Below, piece after piece: positions 42,605 to 51,482 of a stretch of 64,000 bases of DNA (the stretch's first letter is position 1; every line of letters starts with the position of its first letter). This DNA comes from Bradyrhizobium sp. G127 (GTDB lineage: Bacteria; Pseudomonadota; Alphaproteobacteria; Rhizobiales; Xanthobacteraceae): assembly GCF_021502575.1 (NCBI RefSeq), contig NZ_JAKFGN010000002.1:1116001-1180000 (forward strand). Direction: 5' to 3'. The notes beneath the pieces were generated by a model. The model had not been told where the DNA came from. It did no database searches and saw only the letters and a list, made by a program, of their open reading frames with translations. The translations under genes were made by a program, and so were the position numbers.

Positions 42605-43621
42605 TCAACTTGCCATGGATTTCTTTTCGGCGTCCGCAGCCGGCGACTGGCGCGCTTTCGCTGATGCAAAGGCTGCGCTGATCTCGCCGACGATGCCGCG
42701 GCGGAACAGCAGCACACAGACCATGAAGATGAAGCCGATGATGATCGGCACCTTGCTCGACAAATCCAGTGCAAATGGCCCGATCTGAACCACGCCAAGG
42801 CCGGACAGCCGACTCTCAAGAGCCACCACCAGAATGGCGCCGATTACCGGACCGAGCGGTGTACCCAGACCGCCGAGCAGACACATCAAAATAACATTGC
42901 CGGATTGCGTCCAGTGCGCATCAGGCAAACCGGCGAAACCGAGGGTCAGCGCCTTCACCCCCCCTGCCAGACCGGCAATCGCCGCCGACATCGTAAACGC
43001 AGACAGCTTGTATTTCTGGACATCGTATCCCAGCGAAATCGCGCGCGGCTCGTTGTCACGAATGGCGAGCAGCACCTGGCCGAACGGGGATTCCATGATC
43101 CGCTGGAAGCCCCAGACCGCCGCGATCAGAAGGACGAGAACAAAGGTATACATCACAAGATCATTGGACAGATCGATCAATCCAAACAGCGAGCGCCGCG
43201 GGATGCGCTGCAAGCCGTCCTCCGCGCCGGTAAACGGCGCCTGCACGCAGACAAAATAAACCATCTGCGCCAGCGCCAGCGTAATCATCGCAAAATAGAT
43301 TCCCTGACGGCGAATCGCCATGCCGCCCATGACGATGCCCAGCGCAACGCCGACCAGCAGACTGAGGACGAGGGCAAGCTCCGGCGTGAAGCTCCACGCT
43401 TTCGTGGCGAAGCCGGCCGCATAGGCCCCCATGCCGAAGAATGCGGCGTGACCGATGGAAAGCAGTCCGATATTGCCGGTGAAGAAATTAAAGGCCACCG
43501 CAAACAGCGCCAGCGCTACACATTTCATCAGGAACTGCGGATAAAGTCCCGTCAGTGGCGCAATAACGCCGATGACGGCAAGCGTAATCAGCAGGACCGT
43601 GGATGTTTTCATGGTACTCAT
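42605..43621 (-). CDS. livM: LivM-type ABC transporter permease
   Basis: 338 aa multi-span permease. LLSIGHAAFFGMGAYAAGFA and LAIRDNEPRAISLGYDVQKY, then VILMCLLGGLGTPLGPVIGA, follow the LivM pattern. Charged C-terminal tail. The start overlaps the livH stop by 4 bp. Last gene of the livGFHM operon whose binding protein lies divergently at 46173. Confidence 0.94.
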   Translation of the reverse strand: MSTMKTSTVLLITLAVIGVIAPLTGLYPQFLMKCVALALFAVAFNFFTGNIGLLSIGHAAFFGMGAYAAGFATKAWSFTPELALVLSLLVGVALGIVMGGMAIRRQGIYFAMITLALAQMVYFVCVQAPFTGAEDGLQRIPRRSLFGLIDLSNDLVMYTFVLVLLIAAVWGFQRIMESPFGQVLLAIRDNEPRAISLGYDVQKYKLSAFTMSAAIAGLAGGVKALTLGFAGLPDAHWTQSGNVILMCLLGGLGTPLGPVIGAILVVALESRLSGLGVVQIGPFALDLSSKVPIIIGFIFMVCVLLFRRGIVGEISAAFASAKARQSPAADAEKKSMAS

Positions 43622-44508
43622 GCCTCACGTCCAAACAAACCGGCGGGACGCACCAGAAGAACGATCGCCATGACAATGAAAACGATGGTGGAGGACACCT
43701 CGGGATAGAACACCTTGGAAAGCCCTTCGATGACACCCAGGGCCAATCCGGTGGCGATCGCGCCTGCGGTGGAGCCGAGGCCGCCAATCACGACCACGGC
43801 GAATGTTATAATCAGAATATTTGAGCCCATCAGCGGCTGGACCTGATAGATCGGCGCAGCGAGCACGCCAGCAAATGCGGCAAGCGCCGCACCGAGCGCG
43901 TAGACGAATGTCACCATCAGCGGAACGTTGATGCCGAGCGCCTGCACCATCTTCGCATTCTCCGTGCCCGCGCGCAGATAGGATCCCAGTCGCGTCCGCT
44001 CGATCAGGAACCACGTCGCAAAACACACGAGCAGCGATGCCACGACAATCCACACCCGGTAGATCGGCAGCCTCATAAATCCGAGATCGATCAAGCCGCG
44101 TAGTGCCGGCGGCGGCGGATACGGCAAACCCGCCGAGCCATAAATGTCACGGAAGATTCCCTCGAGAACCAACGCAAGACCGAACGTGAACAGCAAGCCA
44201 TAAAGGTGATCGAGACCGACAAGACGGCGCAACAGCAGTCGTTCGATCATTGCTCCGAAGGCCCCGACGACAATCGGGACCAGCAGCAGCGACCACCAGT
44301 AGTTCACGCCGAGCTTCTGCATGGCGAGATAGACGCCGAACGCACCGAGCATATACAGCGCGCCGTGGGCGAAATTAATGACGTTGAGAAGGCCAAAGAT
44401 GAGCGCAAGGCCAAGACTCAGGATCGCATAGAAGCACCCGTTCACCAGACCGATGGTGATTTGCCCGAGCAGAACCTGTAACGGAATATCGAACATCTCA
44501 GTCCTCAA
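43618..44508 (-). CDS. livH: LivH-type ABC transporter permease
   Basis: 296 aa. LLNVINFAHGALYMLGAFGV and RTRLGSYLRAGTENAKMVQA mark LivH, and ITFAVVVIGGLGSTAGAIAT is the coupling loop. It overlaps both neighbours by 4 bp. Forms the membrane channel with LivM of this importer. Confidence 0.95.
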   Translation of the reverse strand: MRTEMFDIPLQVLLGQITIGLVNGCFYAILSLGLALIFGLLNVINFAHGALYMLGAFGVYLAMQKLGVNYWWSLLLVPIVVGAFGAMIERLLLRRLVGLDHLYGLLFTFGLALVLEGIFRDIYGSAGLPYPPPPALRGLIDLGFMRLPIYRVWIVVASLLVCFATWFLIERTRLGSYLRAGTENAKMVQALGINVPLMVTFVYALGAALAAFAGVLAAPIYQVQPLMGSNILIITFAVVVIGGLGSTAGAIATGLALGVIEGLSKVFYPEVSSTIVFIVMAIVLLVRPAGLFGREA

Positions 44509-45227
44509 ACGCCCAGCGTACGGTCAACGAGTTCAGCCTGCGCCGCGAGCTCGGATGCCGATAACTGCATCGTAACATCGCCGTGCTCGACCACGAGAAA
44601 CCTGTCCGCGAGCGGCTCGGCGAAATACTTGTTTTGCTCGACCAGCAGAATGGTGTAGCCGCGTGACTTAAGTTCGATGATGAGATCGAACAAACGGTCA
44701 ACAATGACGGGCGCAAGCCCCTCGGAAATTTCATCCAGCAGCAGCAGCCGCGCGCCGGTGCGCAGAATGCGCGCGATCGCCAGCATCTGCTGTTCGCCGC
44801 CCGAGAGCCGCGTCCCCGGCGTATGACGCCTCTCCGCCAGATTGGGCAACTGGGTATAAATCTCGTCGAGCGCCATACCACCACCCGATTGCTGCGGGGG
44901 CAGCAGTAGGTTCTCCTCGCAGGACAACGATGCGAAAATACCCCGCTCCTCGGGGCAATATCCGACACCGAGGCGCGCAACCAAATGCGGCGCCAGGTCG
45001 AGAACATCCTTGCCGCCGATGCGGATAATTCCCTCACGCCGATCGATCAGCCCCATGATGGCGCGCAGGGTTGTCGTTCGGCCGCTGCCGTTGCGGCCGA
45101 GCAGAGCAACCACTTCTCCTCGCTGCAGTGCGAACGACATGCCATGCAAGATATGGGATTCCCCGTACCAGGCATGAAGATCCTGCACCAGGAGCGCATC
45201 TGCCCCGTCACTTGCTGCTGTCGTCAT
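44505..45227 (-). CDS. livF: LivF-type ABC transporter ATPase
   Basis: 240 aa. Walker A GRNGSGRTT (the usual Lys of GKT/S is Arg here), YCPEERGIFASLS, signature LSGGEQQMLAIARIL, Walker B LLLLDEISEGLAP. The K-to-R change in the P-loop is unusual and could weaken this ATP site; the partner LivG has a standard site. Overlaps livG and livH by 4 bp. Confidence 0.93.
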   Translation of the reverse strand: MTTAASDGADALLVQDLHAWYGESHILHGMSFALQRGEVVALLGRNGSGRTTTLRAIMGLIDRREGIIRIGGKDVLDLAPHLVARLGVGYCPEERGIFASLSCEENLLLPPQQSGGGMALDEIYTQLPNLAERRHTPGTRLSGGEQQMLAIARILRTGARLLLLDEISEGLAPVIVDRLFDLIIELKSRGYTILLVEQNKYFAEPLADRFLVVEHGDVTMQLSASELAAQAELVDRTLGV

Positions 45228-46024
45228 TGCTTGCGCTCCGCTGCGCGCGACCGGGAGCCAAGATAGGACTCAATGACTTGCGGATCGCGTGACACCTCGT
45301 CATATGCGCCCTCGGCGATAATTTGGCCACGACGCAGCACACTGATCCGGTCCGCGATGCGCGCCACCATTTTCATGTTGTGCTCCACCATCACGACGGT
45401 GCGGCCAATTGCCACCTGCTTGATCAGTGCCGTTACGCGGTCGACGTCCTCGTGGCCAAGGCCCTGGGTCGGCTCGTCAAGCAACATGACTTTTGGATTG
45501 GCCGCGAGTGTCGTCGCGAGTTCAAGCGCGCGCTTGCGACCGTAGGCAAGATCGCCGGCGCGCTGATGCGCAAAGGCGCCAAGATCGACCTGATCCAGCA
45601 GCGCCTCGATGCGCGCCGGCATATCACCGAACCGCGAGCGGCCCTGCCAGAACTTGACCGGAGATACCGAGCTGCGCTGAAGCGCGACGGCGACGTTCTC
45701 GTTCACCGTAAGGTGCGGAAACACCGCCGAAATCTGAAACGATCGCACCAGTCCAAGCCGCCCAAGCGCCGCGGGGCGCTCCGTCGTAACGTCTGTCCCC
45801 TCAAGCAAAATACGGCCCGATGTCGGGCTCAGGAATTTCGTCAGAAGGTTAAAGACCGTCGTCTTGCCCGCGCCATTCGGCCCGATCAGCGCGTGAATAG
45901 CGCCGCGACGGATGTCGAGGTCCACACCGCTCACAGCGACGAAGCCGCGGAATTCCTTCCGCAAGCCTCGCGCCTGCAACACGACGTCGGCGTCCGGCAC
46001 GGCATGACCATGCGTCGCATCCAT
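45224..46024 (-). CDS. livG: LivG-type ABC transporter ATPase
   Basis: 266 aa, ATG 46024 with GGAGGAG upstream. Walker A GPNGAGKTT, SFQISAVFPHLTVNENVAVA, Walker B VMLLDEPTQGLGHEDVDR. The signature appears as LAYGRKRALELA, the variant usual in LivG. First gene of livGFHM, 71 bp from the shared motif at 46098. Confidence 0.95.
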   Translation of the reverse strand: MDATHGHAVPDADVVLQARGLRKEFRGFVAVSGVDLDIRRGAIHALIGPNGAGKTTVFNLLTKFLSPTSGRILLEGTDVTTERPAALGRLGLVRSFQISAVFPHLTVNENVAVALQRSSVSPVKFWQGRSRFGDMPARIEALLDQVDLGAFAHQRAGDLAYGRKRALELATTLAANPKVMLLDEPTQGLGHEDVDRVTALIKQVAIGRTVVMVEHNMKMVARIADRISVLRRGQIIAEGAYDEVSRDPQVIESYLGSRSRAAERKQ

Positions 46025-46097
46025 CCGGCTGTCTCCTCCAGATCGGTTGTGCGGCGCAACGCAAGCAGTTCATCGCGCCTGTTGACAGCGTCATACC

Positions 46098-46117
46098 AAA
46101 TTAGTCTAGTTATGCAA
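46098..46117 (-). promoter_or_regulatory. Shared operator-like motif, copy 2 (livG/livK divergent promoter)
   Basis: Read on the minus strand: TTGCATAACTAGACTAATTT, 18 of 20 identical to copy 1. It is 73 bp from the livG start and 55 bp from the livK start, so one bound regulator could control importer and binding protein together. Confidence 0.75.
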
Positions 46118-46172
46118 GCCTATCTGTTGGGCCGCGGTATCGGACCACTTTAATCAAGAGGAGAGGAAGCGA

Positions 46173-47384
46173 ATGAAGAAGATGACATTGGCGCTTGCCG
46201 CAGGGCTCGCTATGGCGAGTCCTGCTTACGCCCAGACAAAAATCTCGGACGATGTGGTGAAGATCGGTGTCTTGACCGACATGTCCGGACAATTCTCCCA
46301 CGAGGCGGGGGACGGTTCAGTGACCGCGGTCAAAATGGCCATCGAGGATTTCGGCGGCACAGTGCTCGGCAAGCCAATCGAAGTGATCGTCGCCGATCAC
46401 CAGAACCGCAACGAAGTAGCAATCGCCAAGGCGCGCGAGTGGTACGACGTCGGCAAGGTCGACATGATCGCGAACCTGATCAACTCATCGATCGCGCTGG
46501 CTGTCACCAATGTCGCGCAGGAGAAGAACCGGATCGCGATTGTCAATGGATCAGGATCTTCGCGCCTGACGGGCGATTCGTGCACGCCGAACAGCATCCA
46601 CTACGCTTATGACACTTACGCTCTCGGACAGGGCACCGGTAAAGCGCTGATCAAGGAAGGCCTGAATTCCTGGTACTTCCTTACAGCCGACTACGCGTTC
46701 GGCCACGCTCTCGAAGCCGATACCGCCGGCGTGGTAAAGGCAAACGGAGGCTCCGTTGTTGGGGCGATCCGCTATCCTATCGATACTGCCGATCATTCTT
46801 CCTTCCTATTGCAGGCCCAGGCCTCGAAAGCAAAGGTCGTCGCCATTGCAGGCTCCGGCACGACCTTTATCAATGCCGTCAAGTCCGCGAAGGACTTCGG
46901 CCTGACTGACGGCGGCAAGCAGACCATCGCTGGCCTGCTGGTCTGGATCACAGATATCGACTCGATGGGTTTGACCGCAGCTCAAGGACTCGTTCTGACC
47001 AACGGTTTCTACTGGGATCGTGACGAGGAAACGCGGGCCTTTTCGAAGAAGTTTTTCGCGAAGATGAAGCGCATGCCGCACATGGGCGATGCCGGCGACT
47101 ATTCCTCGACGATTCACTATCTCAATGCGATCAAGGCTGCGGGCACTGACGACGCCAAGACCGTGATGGCAAAGATGCGCGAAATGCCGGTAAACGATTT
47201 CTTCGCCAAGAATGGCCGCGTCCGCGAGGATGGCCGCTTCATTCACGACATGTATGTGTATGAGGTGAAGAAGCCTTCGGAATCCAAGTACGCTTGGGAC
47301 TATTACAAGCTCCGTGCCGTCATTCCCGGCGACGAGGCCTTCCGGCCGCTGTCGGAAAGCAAGTGTCCGCTCGTCAAGAAATAG
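46173..47384 (+). CDS. livK: Liv-type periplasmic substrate-binding protein
   Basis: 403 aa with a Sec signal (MKKMTLALAAGLAMASPAYA, cleavage near AYAQT). VVKIGVLTDMSGQFSHEAGD and VIVADHQNRNEVAIAKAREW match the amino-acid/aromatic-acid binding family of HAAT importers. ATG 46173 is preceded by GAGGAG. It hands substrate to the divergent livGFHM products. Regulon context suggests an aromatic or alicyclic acid rather than an amino acid. Confidence 0.93.
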   Translation: MKKMTLALAAGLAMASPAYAQTKISDDVVKIGVLTDMSGQFSHEAGDGSVTAVKMAIEDFGGTVLGKPIEVIVADHQNRNEVAIAKAREWYDVGKVDMIANLINSSIALAVTNVAQEKNRIAIVNGSGSSRLTGDSCTPNSIHYAYDTYALGQGTGKALIKEGLNSWYFLTADYAFGHALEADTAGVVKANGGSVVGAIRYPIDTADHSSFLLQAQASKAKVVAIAGSGTTFINAVKSAKDFGLTDGGKQTIAGLLVWITDIDSMGLTAAQGLVLTNGFYWDRDEETRAFSKKFFAKMKRMPHMGDAGDYSSTIHYLNAIKAAGTDDAKTVMAKMREMPVNDFFAKNGRVREDGRFIHDMYVYEVKKPSESKYAWDYYKLRAVIPGDEAFRPLSESKCPLVKK

Positions 47385-47403
47385 CGCGACGAAACGTCGA
47401 GCA

Positions 47404-48462
47404 TCAAACGCGGCCGGGCACTGCCCGGCCGCTCTTCGGCCCGCCAAACTTGGCTGGGTTGTACCGCATCCGGTACTTCATCGTGTAGGCATGGATCGGT
47501 TCGCCGCACTTGTTGCAGACCACGGTCGGCGTGAAAAATTGACCGCAGGTCTCATGCCTGAGAAGCATTGGCGGCGAACCGTCTGCACGCCAGCGATCGC
47601 CCCAGGCCATCATCATGATCAGCGGGCCGTGCAGATCGGCCCCCATCGGCGTCAGCAGATATTCGAAACGTTCGGGCGAGGATTGATACTTTCGCTTTCT
47701 GAAAACCCCGCGCTCGACGAGACGTGCAAGGCGATCGGTCAAAATATTCGACGCGATGCTCAGTTCAGCCTGCAACTGATCGAACCTCTTGGCGCCATAG
47801 AATGCTTCGCGAATGACCAGAAAACTCCAGCGATCGCCGATCACTTCAAGGGCGCGCGACACCGAACTAGGGCGGCCGCGCATGAAATCATCTGCAGTGC
47901 GACGGCTGCGTTTGGAACTCTCGATGCGAATCCTGCCCGCGCCAGGTCCGTCGTGATAGCTGACGTCCCGGGCTACGATGCGCCGCTCGCAACAGGAGCA
48001 AGCGACAATCGGCTTGCTGACGCAGTTGCAGCCTTCGTGGATCAATTGGAGTGGCACATCGCTCGCGCTGGTCAGCCAGCGGTCGCCGAACTGCATCAGC
48101 GACATAAATGCCGGATAGAGGTCAATGCCGGCTTTGGTCAGCTTGTATTCGACCCGGCTCGATGTATCGGAATAGCTCACCTCGCGCAGGATGCCTTCGC
48201 GCGTCAGGCGCCGCAGCCGGTCGGTCAGCGTCGCTCGCGAGACCTCAAGACCTGAGCGAAACTCCTCAAACCGTTTTGCGCCAAAGAATGCTTCCCGGAT
48301 GACCAGAAAGGCCCAGGCATCGGAGAGAATGCCGACCGTGCTCGCAATAGAGCAGCGACGTTCGGTCAATCGGGACGGCTTCTTGCCTGCCTGGACTGGA
48401 GAAACTGCATACAGGGGCTTGGCCGGTCGTCTTTCTTTTGTTGCAAGTCCCAGCCGTGCCAT
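47404..48462 (-). CDS. Tandem HxlR-type regulator with Cys clusters (first copy)
   Basis: 352 aa, twice the usual HxlR length. Two winged-helix domains are visible: residues ~35-130 (ILSDAWAFLVIREAFFGAKR) and ~200-295 (VIGDRWSFLVIREAFYGAKR). Each is followed by a Cys cluster: CNCVSKPIVACSCCERR and CGQFFTPTVVCNKCGE. The domains are joined by a YHDGPGAG linker. HxlR proteins usually act as dimers; here one chain may be a pseudo-dimer. The Cys sets could hold metal or sense redox. Likely controls the regulon of the shared motif. Confidence 0.88.
   Translation of the reverse strand: MARLGLATKERRPAKPLYAVSPVQAGKKPSRLTERRCSIASTVGILSDAWAFLVIREAFFGAKRFEEFRSGLEVSRATLTDRLRRLTREGILREVSYSDTSSRVEYKLTKAGIDLYPAFMSLMQFGDRWLTSASDVPLQLIHEGCNCVSKPIVACSCCERRIVARDVSYHDGPGAGRIRIESSKRSRRTADDFMRGRPSSVSRALEVIGDRWSFLVIREAFYGAKRFDQLQAELSIASNILTDRLARLVERGVFRKRKYQSSPERFEYLLTPMGADLHGPLIMMMAWGDRWRADGSPPMLLRHETCGQFFTPTVVCNKCGEPIHAYTMKYRMRYNPAKFGGPKSGRAVPGRV
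47410..47432. terminator. GC-rich hairpin at the livK/HxlR convergence
   Basis: GCGGCCGGGC (47410-47419) pairs perfectly with GCCCGGCCGC (47423-47432), loop ACT. It overlaps the last codons of the HxlR gene and lies 26 bp past the livK stop. There is no clear T-run, so termination of livK here would be partly factor-dependent. Confidence 0.5.
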
Positions 48463-48577
48463 TTCGCCCAGACCGATCGCTTTTTAGCGCATGATTATGA
48501 CGCGGATTTCCAGTTGAATCCTTACTATGAATCTTGAATGGATATGCCAGTCGCGTCAAGACCACATGCCAGATGCG

Positions 48578-50968
48578 TTATACAGCCTTGTTTCTGGCGC
48601 GCGCCGCCTCGACCATGCGGAAGATACGGTCGGGCGTTGCTGGAAGCGTATCAATCTCGATGCCAAGCGGAGACAGCGCGTCGGATATGGCGTTGGCGAT
48701 GGCGGCTGGCGCGCCGATGGTGCCGCCCTCGCCCATGCCGCGGAATCCGCCGATATTGTTCGGCAAATCCGCCTCAATATGCACGATGCCGATCGGACAA
48801 GCGTTGGTGGCGACGGGGACAAGATAGTCCGCGAGGCTGGCCGTGACGAACTGGCCCTGATCGTCATAGACAATCTCCTCCAGAAGTGCGGCTCCAATGC
48901 CCTGCACGACCGCGCCCTGCACCTGGCCATCGACAATCATCGGATTGATGATCCGCCCACAATCCTCCGCCACCACATAGCGCTTGATGGTGACGCCGTA
49001 GGTTTCCGGATCGATCTCCACCATCGCCAGATGCGTGGAGGAGCAGGCCGTGCCGAGATAAGGGTCATAGGTCTCCGACACCGCCAGATCCTCGCGCTGT
49101 TCGCGCGGAATGCTGCCCATTTGCGAATAGACCGCGTTGGCGACGTCCTTGAACGTCATCGAAATGTTGGATGCACGCGAACGGATGATTCCACCGGATG
49201 CGTCCAGGTCCTCCACCGGCTGATTCATCAGATGCGCCGCCGCCCTCAGCACCTTCACCTTTAGCGTGCGTGACGCCACGATCGCAGCGCCGCCGCCAAT
49301 CACGGCCGAGCGGCTGGCAAAGGTTCCGGTACTCATCGGCACCAGCGCGCTGTCGCCGTGCTGAACCTCAACATCCTCCATCTTGCAGCCGAGTTCGTCG
49401 GCGATAATCTGTGCCAATGTCGTTTCCAGGCCCTGCCCATGCGACGAGATACCGAACGCAGCCGTAATCGCGCCGGTGGCGTCGATACGGATAGCCGAGG
49501 TCTCGGTGCCCGTATTGATCGGCATGCCCGGTGCAGCAGAAATGCGGGAGCCGATGCCGGTCAGTTCGGCGTAGCTTGCCAAACCGATACCGACCCAGCG
49601 TCCCTCAGCGCGCGCCTTGTCACGCTCACGCACGAGCGAGGGATAATCCAGATAATCGCAGGCCGCCTGCAGGCACTCCTGAAACGCCGATTTGTCCCAG
49701 ATGATGCCGGAGCCGGTCCGATAAGGAAACTCCTCGGCCGTTACCAGATTGCGACGTCGCATCTCGACCGGGTCCAAGCCGATCTTGCGCGCGGCCATAT
49801 CGATGAGCCGCTCCATTGCGAAGGTCGAAGATGGACGGCCGACGCCGCGATAAGGGCCCGTCGGCGGCTTCGGCGTAAGCACACCCCGGATACGACCGCG
49901 ATAATGCTCGAGACGATACGGGCCCGGCAGAAAGCTCACCACCTGCACAGGTTCCAGCGCACCGGTCCACGGATAAATCGAATAGGCTCCGATGTCGCCG
50001 ATCACGTCTGCGCGCAGGCCAAGCAACTTGCCATCGCGATCGACCGCGAGCTCGACATCCATCAATTCGTCGAAAGCCTGACTGGTGGAGGACAGATCCT
50101 CGAGCCGGTCGCTTGTATACTTGATGGGCCGGCCAAGTTTGCGCGCGAGGGCGCAGACCAGTATTTCTTCGTGATACAGGGACCCCTTGCCGCCGAAACT
50201 GCCGCCGACATCGGGCGCAACCACGCGCATACGGTTGCCAGGAAGATCGAAGCAACCGGAAAGAACGTCGCGGATCACGCCCGGAATATTTGTCGATGAA
50301 TGCAGCGTCAGGGCAAGGCGGCGTTTATCCCATTCGGCCAGATAGGAGCGGTTTTCCATGGCGACCGCCGTTTTCCGCGTCATGCGAAAAACGCCTTTCA
50401 CCGTCACCGGCGCATCCTGAATGGCCTTGTCGACATCGCCGCGTGCAAATTCGCGCGAGATGATGACGTTGGTTCCGGCTTCCTCATGAAGCAGCGGCGC
50501 ATCGTCGGCCACCGCATCGGTCTGGCGGATCGCGAATGGCAACGGCTCATAGTCGATCGAGATGTGCTCCAGCGCGTCCTCGGCCGCATAGCGGCTCTCG
50601 GCCACGACAGCGACGACGGGCTCACCGACGTAACGCACCTTGCCGCGCGCCAACGGCCAAATCGGCGTCGCGTAGTAGTTCTTCATTTTTGAGGTTGGAA
50701 TGGCAGGCTTGAGATCACCCTCGAGATCGATTGCATCGAAAATCGCCACCACGCCCGGCACGGAGAAGGCTTCACCGATGTCGATGCCGCGAATGCGTGC
50801 ATGGGGCTGGTCGCTGCGCCTGATTGCGACATGAAGCGCCCCCTGCGGTGTGATGTCATCGACATAGCGCCCGACACCCGCGAGCAAACGCGGATCCTCT
50901 GTGCGCTTGATGCGCTGGCCCACCATCTTGGGCCGCATCTCGACCGATGAAGAGTCGAATGCGCTCAT
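48578..50968 (-). CDS. Molybdenum hydroxylase large subunit (xanthine dehydrogenase/CoxL family, not a form I CO dehydrogenase)
   Basis: 796 aa from ATG 50968; the frame is open to 51043 but overlaps the small-subunit gene. Mo-cofactor regions GGSFGGKG (255-262) and TGPYRGVGRPSS (370-381), with the catalytic Glu E747 in GMGEGGTIGAP. The form I CO-dehydrogenase active-site loop AYRCSFR is replaced by PYRGVGR, the version found in aldehyde/aromatic hydroxylases. It would hydroxylate a ring or aldehyde carbon with water. Third gene of the M-S-L operon. Confidence 0.92.
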   Translation of the reverse strand: MSAFDSSSVEMRPKMVGQRIKRTEDPRLLAGVGRYVDDITPQGALHVAIRRSDQPHARIRGIDIGEAFSVPGVVAIFDAIDLEGDLKPAIPTSKMKNYYATPIWPLARGKVRYVGEPVVAVVAESRYAAEDALEHISIDYEPLPFAIRQTDAVADDAPLLHEEAGTNVIISREFARGDVDKAIQDAPVTVKGVFRMTRKTAVAMENRSYLAEWDKRRLALTLHSSTNIPGVIRDVLSGCFDLPGNRMRVVAPDVGGSFGGKGSLYHEEILVCALARKLGRPIKYTSDRLEDLSSTSQAFDELMDVELAVDRDGKLLGLRADVIGDIGAYSIYPWTGALEPVQVVSFLPGPYRLEHYRGRIRGVLTPKPPTGPYRGVGRPSSTFAMERLIDMAARKIGLDPVEMRRRNLVTAEEFPYRTGSGIIWDKSAFQECLQAACDYLDYPSLVRERDKARAEGRWVGIGLASYAELTGIGSRISAAPGMPINTGTETSAIRIDATGAITAAFGISSHGQGLETTLAQIIADELGCKMEDVEVQHGDSALVPMSTGTFASRSAVIGGGAAIVASRTLKVKVLRAAAHLMNQPVEDLDASGGIIRSRASNISMTFKDVANAVYSQMGSIPREQREDLAVSETYDPYLGTACSSTHLAMVEIDPETYGVTIKRYVVAEDCGRIINPMIVDGQVQGAVVQGIGAALLEEIVYDDQGQFVTASLADYLVPVATNACPIGIVHIEADLPNNIGGFRGMGEGGTIGAPAAIANAISDALSPLGIEIDTLPATPDRIFRMVEAARARNKAV

Positions 50969-50999
50969 GTCGAACCCGCGATAAGAAGGAAAATGGTTC

Positions 51000-51482
51000 T
51001 CATCTGAGTGCCGTTCTTTCCTTAGCCAGTTCGCGCACTGCATTCACGATGTTCTCATAGCCAGTACAGCGGCAGATATTGCCCGAGAGTGCTTCGCGAA
51101 TTTCCTCGTCATTATCGAGGCTATGATGCCGCAGCATGTCGGCGATGGTCATAATAAAGCCCGGCGTACAGAAACCGCACTGAAGTCCGTGATGATCACG
51201 GAACGCCTGCTGAATTCTTCCGAGACACTCGACCGTCCCCTGTCCTTCGACCGTCTCGATATCGGCGCCGTTCGCCTGGACCGCCAAAGTCAAGCAGGAG
51301 CGTGCGCTGCGCCCATCGAGCAGAATGGTACAAGCGCCGCAGACACCATGTTCGCAGCCAACATGGGTGCCGGTCAATCCAAGCTCATGGCGCAGAAAAT
51401 CCGCGAGCAGCATGCGAGGCTCGACGCTTCGCGTATAGGACAAGCCGTTGACGGAAACAGTGATCTCGGTGCGCTCGCTCAT
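51000..51482 (-). CDS. Molybdenum hydroxylase [2Fe-2S] small subunit
   Basis: 160 aa. First cluster ligands C43, C48, C51, C63 (CEHGVCGAC, plant-ferredoxin type) and second cluster C102, C105, C137, C139 (QCGFCTPG, ICRCTGY). It passes electrons between the Mo and FAD subunits. Its start overlaps the FAD-subunit stop by 4 bp. Confidence 0.96.
   Translation of the reverse strand: MSERTEITVSVNGLSYTRSVEPRMLLADFLRHELGLTGTHVGCEHGVCGACTILLDGRSARSCLTLAVQANGADIETVEGQGTVECLGRIQQAFRDHHGLQCGFCTPGFIMTIADMLRHHSLDNDEEIREALSGNICRCTGYENIVNAVRELAKERTALR

Noticed and set aside
47410-47432. Efficient intrinsic terminator for livK
   Set aside because: The stem is strong but overlaps the convergent HxlR coding end and no T-run follows, so it is listed only as a weak candidate.
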